A stretch of DNA of 64,000 nt from Laguncularia racemosa (taxonomy: Eukaryota > Streptophyta > Magnoliopsida > Myrtales > Combretaceae). The stretch covers positions 5,642,001-5,706,000 of the forward strand of contig JBBMOL010000013.1 of NCBI GenBank assembly GCA_037954665.1, written 5' to 3'. Within the stretch, counting starts at the first letter, position 1. Each line of letters begins with the position of its first letter. This document shows positions 1 through 10,996 of this stretch, in pieces. Below the pieces are notes generated by a model. It worked only from the letters and a program-made list of their open reading frames with translations, did no database searches and was not told the DNA's origin. The translations under genes were made by a program, and so were the position numbers.

Positions 1-1464
1 GAAACTGTAAGCCTATGTAGTCATGCTTATTTATTCCCACCATTGCAGCCCATGGATCTCTGTTAAGAACAGTAACAGATTGGATCCCATGCATTCCTAT
101 GCCATCACCGAAAATGGCATTGCTGCACTATTTATTCGGTTGTGCAATTGAAAAGCTCAAAGTTTCTCATAATCCTTACGCAACACAAAGTGCAGTTCAC
201 ACAAAGAGATAGCAGAGCAAAAGATGCAAACCTCCTGCATGTCAAATATTTTGGCTACTTGATTTGGCGCGGCATAAACTTTTGATACCAAGTCAGGAAT
301 GACCTGATGTCAGAATAACTAGTTAAGAAAAATTTCCAAATTGAGAAAAACCAACTAATAAGACAATAAATCAAAGATTATCCACCTCCTCCATCGGACC
401 CATGTCATGGATATCCTTTTTATCGGTTGGTATGAATCTCACTCTGACATTTTGCAATTGTAGATATCTATCCTTGAATGCAGAATCATGCCCTCTAAAA
501 TCAAACTCCTAATTATACAGACAAAATGATCACAGTATAATTGTGAAGTGAACCTAAAACCATCTTCCATACACAAAGTTAGTCTTAGTCATAACATACC
601 CTCCAATCTGAGGGGTAGTAATATGTATATCCATCCGTGAAGTCGACAAAAGCTCGATAATTTTTTGGTATTTCTGCATGAAACAATTAAAATTAGAAAC
701 AGCTTATGCATTTGTAATCTAGAAGTTGATAAAAAGAACATACATTTAATACCTTCTGCATGAACAGAAGTGATCGGAGATAAACTGGCAGTCATCAAGC
801 CAAGGCCTAATAGCAGGGGTCTTCTCTTGCAGTGATCTGAAAATTCACCGTTTTAGTGGCTTAAAAAACATTGGAAGATCAAAACCAGGAGATCATTGAT
901 ATATTCCTAGTAATATAGTTCTGCGGAAAATCGTTGTGTTTTGAAATTTAGGAGTGTATCGGCAGTTCTGCACTCGACAATAGTTCAAGGGGTGAACTTG
1001 CAATCCAAAAAAATTATTCATAGACGTAGTATTTGAATCCACGAAGCTAATGAAAGGTACTTAAAAAGAAACCAAAACACACCTACAATTCAAATGTTAC
1101 ACACACTGTATGATACATCAAAATAAAACAAAATTAGAATTGGACTTATTTTGCTAAAACTAAAGTCTAATCTTTCTAATAATTCAAGCCATAGAAATTT
1201 AAATTTTGCCTTACTTTCTTCATTCACGGTTGTCTCCCCCGTGCTGGTGTCATTGTTATATAAACAAGAGGTATCAACTCTAGGAAAATCAGCTGGATGT
1301 GCCATGTTGAGCTGAAACTGAAACAAAGAATATATCAAATGAGTCAGTCCGAAGCAAAAACTTGGTTTAAATAAAGTATTTATTTGTAGGATTAAATTTT
1401 TAGTACTGACCTTGTCTTTCAAGTTTGTTGGAGCCCAACCCAAAGAGAGAGAAGAAACAGCCAT
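1..1464 (-). CDS. PNSL1: PsbP-like photosynthetic NDH lumenal subunit 1 (partial, 5' part)
   Basis: The N-terminal 170 codons of a PsbP-fold thylakoid lumen protein resembling PnsL1/PPL2, a lumenal-side subunit of the chloroplast NDH complex (cyclic electron flow around PSI). Exons on the minus strand, in order: 1464-1411, 1317-1215, 836-753, 673-600, 508-386, 303-232, with GT-AG borders that keep one frame. Residues 1-18 begin MAVSSLSLGWAPT, a plausible transit peptide. Exon 3 has a twin-arginine motif (CKRRPLLLGLG), a hydrophobic stretch and a VHA|EE-like cleavage site, as expected for Tat-dependent lumen import. The mature part has the PsbP-like motifs DGYTYYYPSDWR, DSAFKDRYLQLQNVRVRF, MGPMEE and AAPNQVA. 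These fit PPL2/PnsL1 better than PPL1 as I remember those sequences. The C-terminal half should lie beyond the left edge; nothing coding is recognised in 1-231. Start chosen at the MAVSSLS methionine, not the upstream in-frame MSS. Confidence 0.88.
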
Positions 1465-1671
1465 GCTTGACAAGTAATGAGCAGTTGGATAATGTAAGTG
1501 ATGAAGTTTTTTTAGAGCTTGTGGTATTTTGGAGTAGCTTTAGCCGTTGCAATAGTTGGATCAGGCATACTGGCTGCTAAGCTATACGCATGTGACATCC
1601 ACATGCGAAGGGATAATGTTTTTCTAATAAGACAAGAGAAGGAAGGGAAAAAAAAGGGAAAAGGGGGACCG

Positions 1672-1841
1672 TGTTAGACTTATTAAATGGCCCAAGCCCA
1701 AAGCCCTTTACCGAAAAGACTTAAAGTTTTTATTGTATTTGACTCACTCTCTTCAAACAGTCTTTCTTCCCTTTTGTACGAAACCTAACCCTAATCCTCT
1801 CTCTCAATTTCTTATTTTGATTTCAATTATTTGACTAATCA
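1672..1841 (-). repeat. LTR copy 1 of the tandem array
   Basis: Left-most LTR, TGTTAGACTT to AATCA. It shares a pyrimidine-rich core (ctctctcaatttcttatttt) with the three other copies and follows a purine-rich stretch at 1636-1668. On the minus strand it is the terminal 3' LTR of the array. Confidence 0.65.
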
Positions 1842-4306
1842 AGCCCACCAAAACAATTTAGAAAAACAGCAAGCACCATATAATTTGTCCTAAAGCTCAT
1901 CAATAGTTGGAATTGGAAATTCATCTTTGACTTAGTTCAATGCTCTATAATCAATACAAAAACGCCAAATCCCACCTCCTTTTTAACCAAAAGTATTAGA
2001 GGAGAAAAAGGGCTCATACTTAGGAATGCAATCGAGACGAGTCGTAATAGGGTACCTGTCCCGACCGACCTGATAAAAACTCTGTAAGGTCAGGTTATAG
2101 AATTTAGAAAAAATTCTATTGGAAAACTCGATTCGATAATTTAAAAAAAAATACTATTATAATTTATAATCGGTATATTTTATTTTATTTTTATATTTAA
2201 TTTCTTTCTTCTTTTAATCACAAGTAGATTAATAATAAATTTAAAAAAATGACATATGAAAATAAGTTGAAATATGAAAAAAAAAAAGATTCAATCACCA
2301 TTCTAGTTAGGTTTAGGTTAGGTAAAAAAAAAAAATCTATCAGGTCAGGGTGGGTTTTAAGCATATAAATCTTTTGTCGAGTTAAGTTCGGGTTTTAATG
2401 AACTTGTCCCAAGCTTGGCCCATTTACATCCCTACTTATATTGTACTAAATGATCCCCTATTCCAACATATCCTTAACTTGTTTTTCAATTTCACTCTTT
2501 TGAAAATGAGAATATTTATATGGTTTCACATTAATTAGTGATGTCCCTATCTTTAGATGAATTCAATGTTGAATGGTACACATAGGAGGCAATGATGAAG
2601 GTACTTCAAATACTTGAGAATATTTGCCCAATAGTTGTTGCAAATCACTATTGCTAATGATAATCTCCATTGATTGAGAAGAAACCTCTTGAGCCATAAG
2701 TTGAAAACATGATGCAATTGCATTTGTTTGAGGTAATCACTTAAATCGATGATGATTTATTTCTTACACCACACTATTTCTATCACCATTCAAAGTTACC
2801 ACAGCACCATTATGAAGAAATTACATTATCGATGTACTATAATCTATAGTCAGTGGTCCCAATTTTTGTAACCACTATACCCCTAACACCAACACCAACT
2901 TTACTCCATGAAGAGGCAATGCATAAAAAGTCTCTATGAATTGTAATCTTTGTACTTCCGTAGTAATGTTAGAGCATTGTCCCTCACAAACAAGTTTTTG
3001 ACCATTTCCAATCATGACATTAAAACATGGAGATGGAGTATTGGTCAATCCTAAATGCTTTGCAATACGACTTTGTACAAAATTATGTGTACTTCTCAAA
3101 TCTACTAAAATAGAAATCGTAAGCCCATTAAGAATACCTTGAATTTGATGGTGCGTGGTGCTATTGTTCTCGATAATGCAAGATAACTAATAGTATATGC
3201 ATCATCATGTTTATATTGCATTTCATCCAATATTGGTTCTTGAATAGGATTATCAATAGTAATTTCCTCTTCATCTTGCAACATCAAAAGGAACTTAGTC
3301 TTGCATTTATGATTTTGATGGTATTTCTTATCACAATTATAGCATAAACCTTGTTTACATTGAGCTAATATCTATAATGGTGTTAATTTGTGAATAGGAT
3401 GTGATGATTTAGTAGAGGAAATGGAAGGTTTGGTAATGTTATTGGAATGTAATGTAGAACTAGATAAAGAAGATGATGATTGAGAAAATGATGGTTTAGA
3501 AAACCGAAGTGGTTATTTATAAAAAGTTGATGAAGGATAGTGAAATTGAGAAGAAAAATAGCTATATGCAAATATGGCTTCATGCAATTTTAACTAACCA
3601 TCTTGCAAGTGATAAAGATGTTGGTATTCCAATTTGAACCTCTCTTCAAATATGAGATTTCAAACTTGAAACAAAACAACAAAGCATAAAATGGCAGGAA
3701 TTCCTACTATTCTATTAGACAATGCTTTAAACTCAACTTGGTATTCAGCTATTGATTTGGTCTGTACCAATCTAGAAAGTGTACCTTCCACATCTTTGTA
3801 TTTAGGTGGGCCAAAATGAACTTCAAGGGCTCCCAAGAAATTTATCCAAGTGTTCAATTGATTATTTCTCTCCATCCATTGATACCATTAACATGCTGCA
3901 TTTTCCATGGCAAAAGAAGCAATAGTAAGCCTTTCTTCTTTAGAAATTTTATAAAAATTGAAAAATTTCTTAGTTTTAAAGATCTATCCTAATGGATTAG
4001 CCCCTGAAAATCTTGGAATTTTTTATTTGATTCCCTTCAACAAATTATCATTTGCTTGATCATTTGGATGCTGTAACTAAGAGTTTTGATGTAAAAAATG
4101 TTTCTAATTCTTGGAACTACTATTAAGCTTCTCATGAATCAATTGCATAGAAGAATTGAAAGTATTTACTTATTCTTGAATTTGTGAATTAGATTGTTTG
4201 AATTTTGAACTTGAACTTGTAATATTTTAACACTCTCAGCAATGGAATACAACAATGACTATAATTTTTCCATTTTTGTTGCCTGTACTACTGATTTGGT
4301 TGCCAT
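1842..4306 (-). pseudogene. Ty3/gypsy gag-PR-RT remnant, array copy 1
   Basis: Minus-strand reading starts at an ATG at 4306. Gag is visible at about 3875-3660 (VHFGPPKYKDVEGTLSRL). A CX2CX4HX4C zinc knuckle (CYNCDKKYHQNHKC) lies near 3350-3310. A retropepsin-like segment follows at about 3110-2875 (STHNFVQSRIAKHLGL) in which the catalytic D-S-G is replaced by D-L-R. The start of reverse transcriptase lies at about 2600-1842. Several stops and frameshifts break it, and a 410-bp MITE candidate interrupts the RT part. Gag would package the RNA and PR would cut the polyprotein; this copy can do neither on its own. Confidence 0.7.
2017..2438. mobile_element. Candidate MITE inside the RT remnant of array copy 1
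   Basis: About 410 bp (2023-2432) present in copy 1 and absent at the same point in copies 2 and 3, which gives a clean empty-site comparison. It is flanked by the direct repeat TACTTA (2017-2022 and 2433-2438). The termini are imperfect inverted repeats: GGAATGCAA on the left, and GGGATGTAA read inward from the right. The middle is AT-rich and non-coding. The superfamily is not certain, because a 6-bp duplication does not settle it. Confidence 0.5.
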
Positions 4307-4331
4307 GAATAACCAAAATGAAAGTACCAAT

Positions 4332-4490
4332 TGTTAAGCTTGTTAAATAGCCCAAGACCAAAAAGACTTAAAGTTTTTATTATCTCTAACTCAGTTTCTT
4401 TAAACAATCTCTCTTCCCATTTGTATGAAACCCTAAGCCTAATCTTCTCTCTCAATTTCTTATTTTTGATTTCAATTATTTGACCAATCA
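4332..4490 (-). repeat. LTR copy 2 of the tandem array
   Basis: TGTTAAGCTT to CCAATCA, 159 bp, between array copies 1 and 2. It serves as the 5' LTR of copy 1 and the 3' LTR of copy 2 (minus strand). Confidence 0.65.
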
Positions 4491-6530
4491 AACCTCTAAA
4501 AACAATTTAGAAAAACAACAAGCACCATATACTTCGTCTAAAAGCTCATTAATAATTGGAATTGGAATTCATCTTTAACTGTGACTTGGTTCAGTGCTCT
4601 ATAATCAATAAAAAAATGCTAAGTCTTATCTTTCTTTTTAACTAAAAGTACCGGAGAAGAAAAATGGCTTGTATTGTATTGAACAATCCCTTGTTCCAAC
4701 ATATCCTCAACTTGTTTTTCAATTTCATTCTTTTGAAAATGAGGATATCTATATGGTTTCACATTAATTGGTCTTGTCTTTGTCTTGAGATGAATTTTAC
4801 GTTGAATTGTATGCATAGGAGGCAATGATAAAGTTACTTCAAATACTTAAGAATATCTACCCAATAGTTGTTGTAAATCACTATTGCTGGTAGTAATCTC
4901 TAATGATTGAGAAGAAATCTCCTGAGACACAAGCTGAAAACATGATGCAATTACATCTGTTTGAAGAAATTTCTTGAATTTATGATGATTTATTTCCGAC
5001 ACCACACTATTTCTATCACCATTCAAAGTTACTATTACACCACTACGAAGAAATTGCATTATCGATGTACTATAATCAATAGTCAATGGTCCCAATTTTT
5101 GTAACCACTATACCCCTAACACCAACACCAACTATGCTCCATGAATAGGCAACGCATAAAAAGTCTCTATGAATTGTAATCCTCGTATTTCCATAGTAAT
5201 GTCAGAACAATGTCCCTCACAAACAAGTTTTTGACCATTTCTAATCATGACATTAAAACATGGAGATGGAGTGATGGTCAATCCTAGATGCTTTGCAATA
5301 TGACTTTGTACAAAATTATGTGTACTTCTTGAATCTACTAAAATAGAAACTGTAAGCCCATTAAGAATACCTTGAATTTGATGGTGTGTGGTGCTACCGT
5401 TCTCGATAATGCATGATAACTAATAATATATGCATCATCATGTACATACTACATTTCATCTAATGTTAGTTCCTGAATAGGATTATTAACAGTAATTTCC
5501 TCTTCATATTGCAACATCAAAAGGAACTTGGCTTTGCATTTATGATTTCTATGGTATTTCTCATCATAAGTATAGCATAAACTTTGTTTACGTCCAGCCA
5601 ATATCTTTAAGTGAAGATTTAGTAGAAGAAATGGAAGGTTTGGTAATATTATTAGAATGTGGTGTAGAACTAGATAAAGAAGATGATGATTGAGAAAATA
5701 ATAGTTTAGAAAACTAAAGTGGTTGTTTAGAAAAAGATAATGAAGGATAGTGAAATTGAGAAGAAAAATAACTATTCACAAATTTGGCTTCATGCATTTT
5801 GGCTAACTATATTGCTTTTGATAAAGATATTGGTATTCTAATTTGGACCTCTCTTTGAATATGAGATTTCAAACTCGAAACAAAACAATGAAGCATAAAA
5901 TGGGCATGAATGGCTACTATTCTATTAGACAAGGCCTCAAACTTAGCTTGGTGGTTTGTACCAATTTAGAAAGTATACCTTCCACATCTTTATATTCAGG
6001 TGGGCCAAAACGAACTTCAAGGGCTCTCATGAAATTTGGCTAAATGTCCAACTGATTATTTCTCTCTATCCATTGATACCATTGATGTGCTGCATCTTCC
6101 ATGGCGAAAGAAGCAATGGTAATCCTTTGTTCTTCAAGAATATTGTGAAGATTGAAAAATTTCTCAATTTTAAAGATCCATCCTAATGGATCAACCATTG
6201 AATCTTAGAATTTCTAATTTGATTCCCTTCAATAAATTATCACTTGTTTGATCATTTGGATGTTGTAACCGAGAGCTTTGTTGTGCCTTGGAAAAATGGT
6301 TATAATTCTTGGAACTACTATCAAGCTTCTCATGAATCAACCACATAGTAGAGTTCAAAGTATTTACTTGTTCTTTAATTTGTGAATGAGATTATACTGA
6401 GTTTTGAACTTGAACTTGTAATGTTTTAACACTCTCTGCAATGGAATGCACCAATGACTATAATTTTTTCATCTCTGTTGCCAGTACTATTTATCGGGTC
6501 ACCAGGAATAACGAGAATGAGAGCACCGAT
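4491..6530 (-). pseudogene. Ty3/gypsy gag-PR-RT remnant, array copy 2
   Basis: Same order as copy 1 and the least disturbed length (2040 bp). RT N-terminus at 4825-4619 with PYRYPHFQKNEIEKQVEDML and FSSPVLLVKKKDKT, followed by the IDYRALNQV region and PIPTIDELL near the LTR. The retropepsin-like part at about 5350-5200 reads DSRSTHNF, so the catalytic Gly is replaced by Arg. The gag initiator ATG seen in copies 1 and 3 is CTG here (near 6508). Multiple stops are present. The strand, shared LTRs and matching truncation point argue for common descent with copies 1 and 3. Confidence 0.7.
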
Positions 6531-6702
6531 TGTTAGGCTTATTAAATGGCCTAAACCCAAAGCCTATTACTAAAAAGACTTAAAGTTTCTACTATCTCTC
6601 GCTCACTCTCTTTGAATAGTCTCCTTTCCTTTTTGTACGAAACCTTAACCTTAATCTTCTCTCTCAATTTCTTATTTTTGATTTCAATTATTTAACAAAT
6701 CA
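6531..6702 (-). repeat. LTR copy 3 of the tandem array
   Basis: TGTTAGGCTT to AAATCA, 172 bp, between array copies 2 and 3. Confidence 0.65.
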
Positions 6703-7090
6703 AACCCCCAAAAACAATTTAGAAAAACAACAAGCACCTTCTAATTCGTCCAAAAGCTCATCAATTGTTGGAATTAGAAATTCATCTTTAATCATGACCT
6801 GGTTCAATGCTTTGTAATCAATACAAAAATGCCAAGTTTCTACTATCTCTCACTTACTCTCTTTGAATAGTCTCCTTTCCTTTTTGTATGAAACCTTAAC
6901 CTTAATCTTAATCTTCTCTCTCAATTTCTTATTTTTGATTTCAATTATTTGACAAATCAAACCCCCAAAAACAATTTAGAAAAACAACAAGCACCATTTA
7001 ATTCGTCCAAAAGCTCATCAATGGTTGGAATTAGAAATTCATCTTTAATCATGACTTGGTTCAATGCTTTATAATCAATAAAAAAATGCC
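6584..7090 (-). repeat. 251-bp tandem duplication spanning an LTR end and RT sequence
   Basis: 6584-6834 (end of LTR copy 3 plus the adjoining RT fragment) is repeated from 6835, with a 6-bp insertion (cttaat). The block therefore contains a second, partial LTR (6835-6959). Both copies still agree closely, so the duplication is younger than the array. Confidence 0.65.
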
Positions 7091-8966
7091 AAGTTCCATC
7101 TTTCTTTTTAACCAAAAGTACCGGAGAAGAAAAAGGACTTATACTGTACTAAATAATCCTATATTCCAACATATCCTTAACTTATTTTGCAATTTCACTT
7201 TTATGAAAAATGAGGATATTTGTACGGTTTCACATTAATCGGTGTTATCCTTATCTTGAGATGAATTCTACATTGAACCATATGCATAGGAGGCAATGAT
7301 GAATGTGCTTCAAATACTTGAGAAAAGCTACTTAATAGTTGTTGTAAATCACCATTGCTAGTAGTGGTCTCTAATGATTGAGAAGAAAGCTCCTGAGCCA
7401 CAAGTTGAAGACATGATGTAACTTCATCTATTTGAAGTAATCTCTTAAGCTGACGATGATTTATTTCCTATACCACACTATTTCTATCACCATTCAAAAT
7501 TACAATGGCACCATTATGAAGAAATTACATTATCAATGTACTATAATCTATAGTCTAGTCCCAATTTTTGTAATCATTATACCCTTAACACCAACACCAA
7601 CTCTGCTCCATGAATAGGCAACACCTAAAAAGTCTCTATGAATTGTAATCCTTGTATTTCCATTTCCAATCATGACATTAAAACATGGAGATGGAGTAAT
7701 GGTCAATCCTAGATGCTTCGCAATACAACTTTATACAAAATTATGTGTACTTCTCGATTATACTAAAATAGAAACTATAAGCCTATTAGGAATACCTTGA
7801 ATATGATGGTATGTGGTGCTACAGTTCCTAATAATGCAAGATAACTAATAGTATATGCATTGTCATGTACATACTGCATTTCATCCAATATTGGTTCCTA
7901 AATAGGATTATCAACAGTAATTTTCTCTTCATCTTGCAACATCAAAAGGAACTTGGCCTTACATTTATGATTTCTATGGTATTTCTCATCAAAATTATAG
8001 CATGAACCTTGTTCATGTCAAGCCAATATCTCTAATGGTGTTAATTTGTGAATAGGAAGTGATGATTTAGTAGAAGAAACGGAAGGTTTGGTAATGTTAT
8101 TAGAATGTGGTGTAGAACTAGATAAGAAGATGATGATTGAGAAAATGATGGTTTAGAAAATGATGATGAAGGATAGTGAAATTGAGAAGAAAAATAGCTA
8201 TTCACAAATTTGGCTTCATGCATTTTAGCTAACTATATTGCTTGTGATAAAGATGTTATTCCAATTTGAACCTCTCTTTGAATATGAGATTTCAAACTTG
8301 AAACAAAACAACAAAGTATAAAATGGACATGAATGGCTATTATTCTATTAGACAAGGCTTGAAACTTAGCTCAGTATTTAGCTACTAATTTGGTTTGTAC
8401 CAATTCAGAAAGTGTACTTTCCACATCTTCATATTTAGGTAGGCCAAAATGAACTTCAAGGGCTTTCAAGAAATTTGGTCAAGTGTCCAAGTGATTATTT
8501 CTCTCTATCCATTCATGCCATTGACGTGTTACATCTTCGATGGTGAAAGAAGTAATGGTAAGCCTTTGTTCTTCAAGAATTTTATGAAAATTGAAAAAAA
8601 ATTCTCAGTTTTAAAGATCCATCCTAATGGATCAACCCTTGAAAATCTTGAAATTTCTAATTTGATTTCATTCAAGAAATTATCATTTGCTTGATCATTT
8701 GGATGAATAGAATCTGATGAACCGTGCAATTGAGAGTTTTGATGTGTCTCGAAAAAAAGATTATGATTCTTAGAACTACTGCCAAGCTTCTCATGAATCA
8801 ATTGCATAGAAGAGTTCAAAGTATTTACTTGTTCTTGAATTTGTGAATTAGATTGTATTGAATTTTGAACTTGAACTTATAACATTTTAACACTCTTTGC
8901 AATGGAATACACCAATGATTGTAACTTTTCCATCTTTGTTGCATGTACTGCTGATCTGGTTACCAT
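6703..8966 (-). pseudogene. Ty3/gypsy gag-PR-RT remnant, array copy 3
   Basis: Minus-strand gag starts with an ATG at 8966 and opens MVTRSAVHATKMEKLQSL. Gag is readable to about 8280. The zinc-knuckle region lies near 8010-7930. Most of the protease segment and the N-terminal RT follow (HLKIRITPINVKPYKYPHFS near 7260-7200). Frameshifts and stops are frequent. The copy ends in the same truncated RT as copies 1 and 2, then the 251-bp duplication and LTR copy 3. Confidence 0.68.
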
Positions 8967-8991
8967 GAATAACAAGAATGAGAGCACCAAT

Positions 8992-9164
8992 TGTTAGGCT
9001 TGTTAAACGAACCAAGCCCAAAGCCCTTTACCTAAAAGTCTTAAAGTTTATACTATCTCTAACTTCACACTCTTTGAATAGTCTTTCTTCCCTTTTGTAC
9101 GAAACCCTAAACCTAATCTTCTCTCTCAATTTCTTATTTTTTATTTTAATTATTTGACTAATCA
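8992..9164 (-). repeat. LTR copy 4 of the tandem array
   Basis: TGTTAGGCTT to GACTAATCA, 173 bp. It is the right-hand outer LTR (5' LTR on the minus strand). Homology to the other LTRs stops at 9164, which fixes the LTR end shared by all four. Confidence 0.65.
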
Positions 9165-10880
9165 AGTGTATTTCTGTTTTGATTGAGAAATGCATGTAAA
9201 AGATATGATGGCAAATTCGAGTTTGCTACACTCCAAGAAACACTATTTTTGTAAAGTGGGGGGTGGTGGCGAATACCCTTTCCCCTTTTCTTTCTTGTAT
9301 TTTTCCTTCTTGAATGTTTGTTACATCATTTTGAATTATACAATTGCCAAACTAATAGCCTCATGTAACAATTAACTGAAAACTAAACCAATTCATATTA
9401 TGTAATCCTTTTACTAACTAGGTATTTTCTAAATTCTTGTATTTCTAGTTGTAACAGACGAATCTCTCTCTCTCTTAATAGATTTGAATCTCTCTATTTT
9501 ATTTATTTTGTAATGTCTTAACATCTAAAAAGGGACAAAATGATGGAAATTGAGAGAATGAAAATGGATAGAATAATTCCCTATATAAATAGTCATTGTG
9601 ATTTTAAATTATGATTCATATTAAGATTATACTTCATGTTAAGTATAAATCAATTTTTAAAGTTGGTTAAGCATTCTAAATAATTGAGTTATTTTATGCT
9701 TATGTCATGATTAGATTACAAACATTAACCATGTCATATTATGTTGACTTTTGTTTCCTCTTTTTTATTTTTATTTTTTTTTGAATTAGATCTGATCCTA
9801 TCATGTCATTGAATCATGTAAGAGATTGCTACAATTTATGGTAACATTGTTGATCTAATAGGGGTATTAATATTTAAAAAACCCTCAAACAAGGGAAGGA
9901 ATTTTTCCCTAACTCTCGTACGTGTTTGCTATGATTTACTCCCTATAATATTTGGTTGCACAACTATAATTTATATTCATAAATCTAGTCAATTTAGGAG
10001 CAAACTTGATCCTAGCACCAAGTGCATATTACTTGGTTATATATGCACAAATTCAAAAGTAATACATGTTCTAGGGACTTTTTATGAGTCCATATACTAT
10101 TTTAATAAAACTAATCTAACCTTTAATTTCTTCATTTAGTTATATATATTAAATTTTACTGCCAAAAACACAAGTTACATAACTATAATTTATGTTCATA
10201 AATCTAGTCAATTGAGGAGTAAACTCAATCCTAGCACCGAGGAGCGCATATTACTTGGTTATATATGCACCGATTCAAAAGAAATATAAGTTTTAGGAAC
10301 TTTTTATGATTCTATTTATTATTTTAACAGAATTGTTCTAATTTTTAATATCATCGTTCAATTACATATATTAAATCTCATCGCAAAAAATATGGGTGAA
10401 ATCATAAAAATTTTCCAAGTTGTATAATCTTAATTAACTAGATAAATGGGCAAGTATGAATGTCACTTTTGTTGATGAAGACCGATATTATTTTCCTAAA
10501 GCATTTAGGTCAAAAGGGAGTTGCAAAAGGAGAAACTTCAGACCCTGTTAGCTAGATCGGTTAATGAAATCAAGAGCCAACCACTTCGTGTACACGTACT
10601 CGTATATCCAGGCGGTGTCTTGTCTTGAGAGCACGATTGGTTGGTCGACTTCATTGGCTGATGTTTTAAACCCCACGCCCGAGTCTGCAGATCTTGAGAA
10701 TAGCATCACCTTCCTACACACTACACATGGCACCATTAGGAGAAGAGAAGATGTTGATCCCCCTTAGTCAGTTGTCACCATTTCTAAAGCGATCAACATG
10801 TGTCCTTAGAAAAGAAACGTCTTACATCGAGACCAGGAACCGGTAGTAGCGGTTCACAATAAAAGCCGTTAATTTAGGTA
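9165..10880. other. Intergenic, AT-rich, upstream of the aquaporin gene
   Basis: No supported gene. It contains a two-unit tandem duplication (9962-10398) and unique AT-rich sequence. The short open frames at 9190-9375 and 10564-10767 match no family I recognise and look like chance. Confidence 0.6.
9962..10398. repeat. Two-copy tandem repeat, unit ~219 bp
   Basis: The block starting aactataattta at 9962 recurs at 10181. The copies share the anchors ataaatctagtcaatt and catattacttggttatat with scattered substitutions. Non-coding. Confidence 0.65.
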
Positions 10881-10881
10881 G

Positions 10882-10889
10882 TATAAAAG
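10882..10889 (+). promoter_or_regulatory. Putative TATA box of the TIP1 gene
   Basis: TATAAAAG lies 115 bp upstream of the aquaporin ATG and is a close match to the plant TATA consensus at a plausible distance for a short 5' leader. Confidence 0.5.
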
Positions 10890-10996
10890 GAACAATGTCG
10901 TAGATCAGCATTTCATATTGGATTGAACGTAGCTATATATCTGCTAAAAAATTTTAAAGAAAAGGAGAAGTATTGAGCACGAGTCCCAAGAGTATA

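Larger units (their letters stand above)
1672..9164 (-). mobile_element. Tandem array of three truncated Ty3/gypsy-type elements sharing four LTRs
   Basis: Four ~160-173 bp direct repeats (1672-1841, 4332-4490, 6531-6702, 8992-9164), each starting TGTTA and ending CA, alternate with three internal regions read on the minus strand. The internal regions measure 2490, 2040 and 2289 bp. After removing a 410-bp insertion from copy 1 and a ~255-bp duplication from copy 3, all are about 2.03-2.07 kb. On the minus strand each unit runs LTR, a TTGGTGCTCTCATT-like leader, gag, retropepsin-like domain, N-terminal reverse transcriptase, a GGGGG-containing polypurine tract, then the next LTR. RT stops soon after PIPTIDELLDEL and FSKL; the catalytic part, RNase H and integrase are missing in all three. 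No clean target duplication was found at the outer ends (gaccg on the left, agtgt on the right). Confidence 0.75.

Noticed and set aside
1..231. Next exon of the PNSL1-like gene
   Set aside because: No reading on the minus strand resembles the expected downstream PsbP-like segment; probably intron, with the remaining exons outside the window.
9190..9375. 61-codon plus-strand open frame beginning MHVKDMMANS
   Set aside because: No homology recognised, AT-rich spacer, no neighbouring exon.
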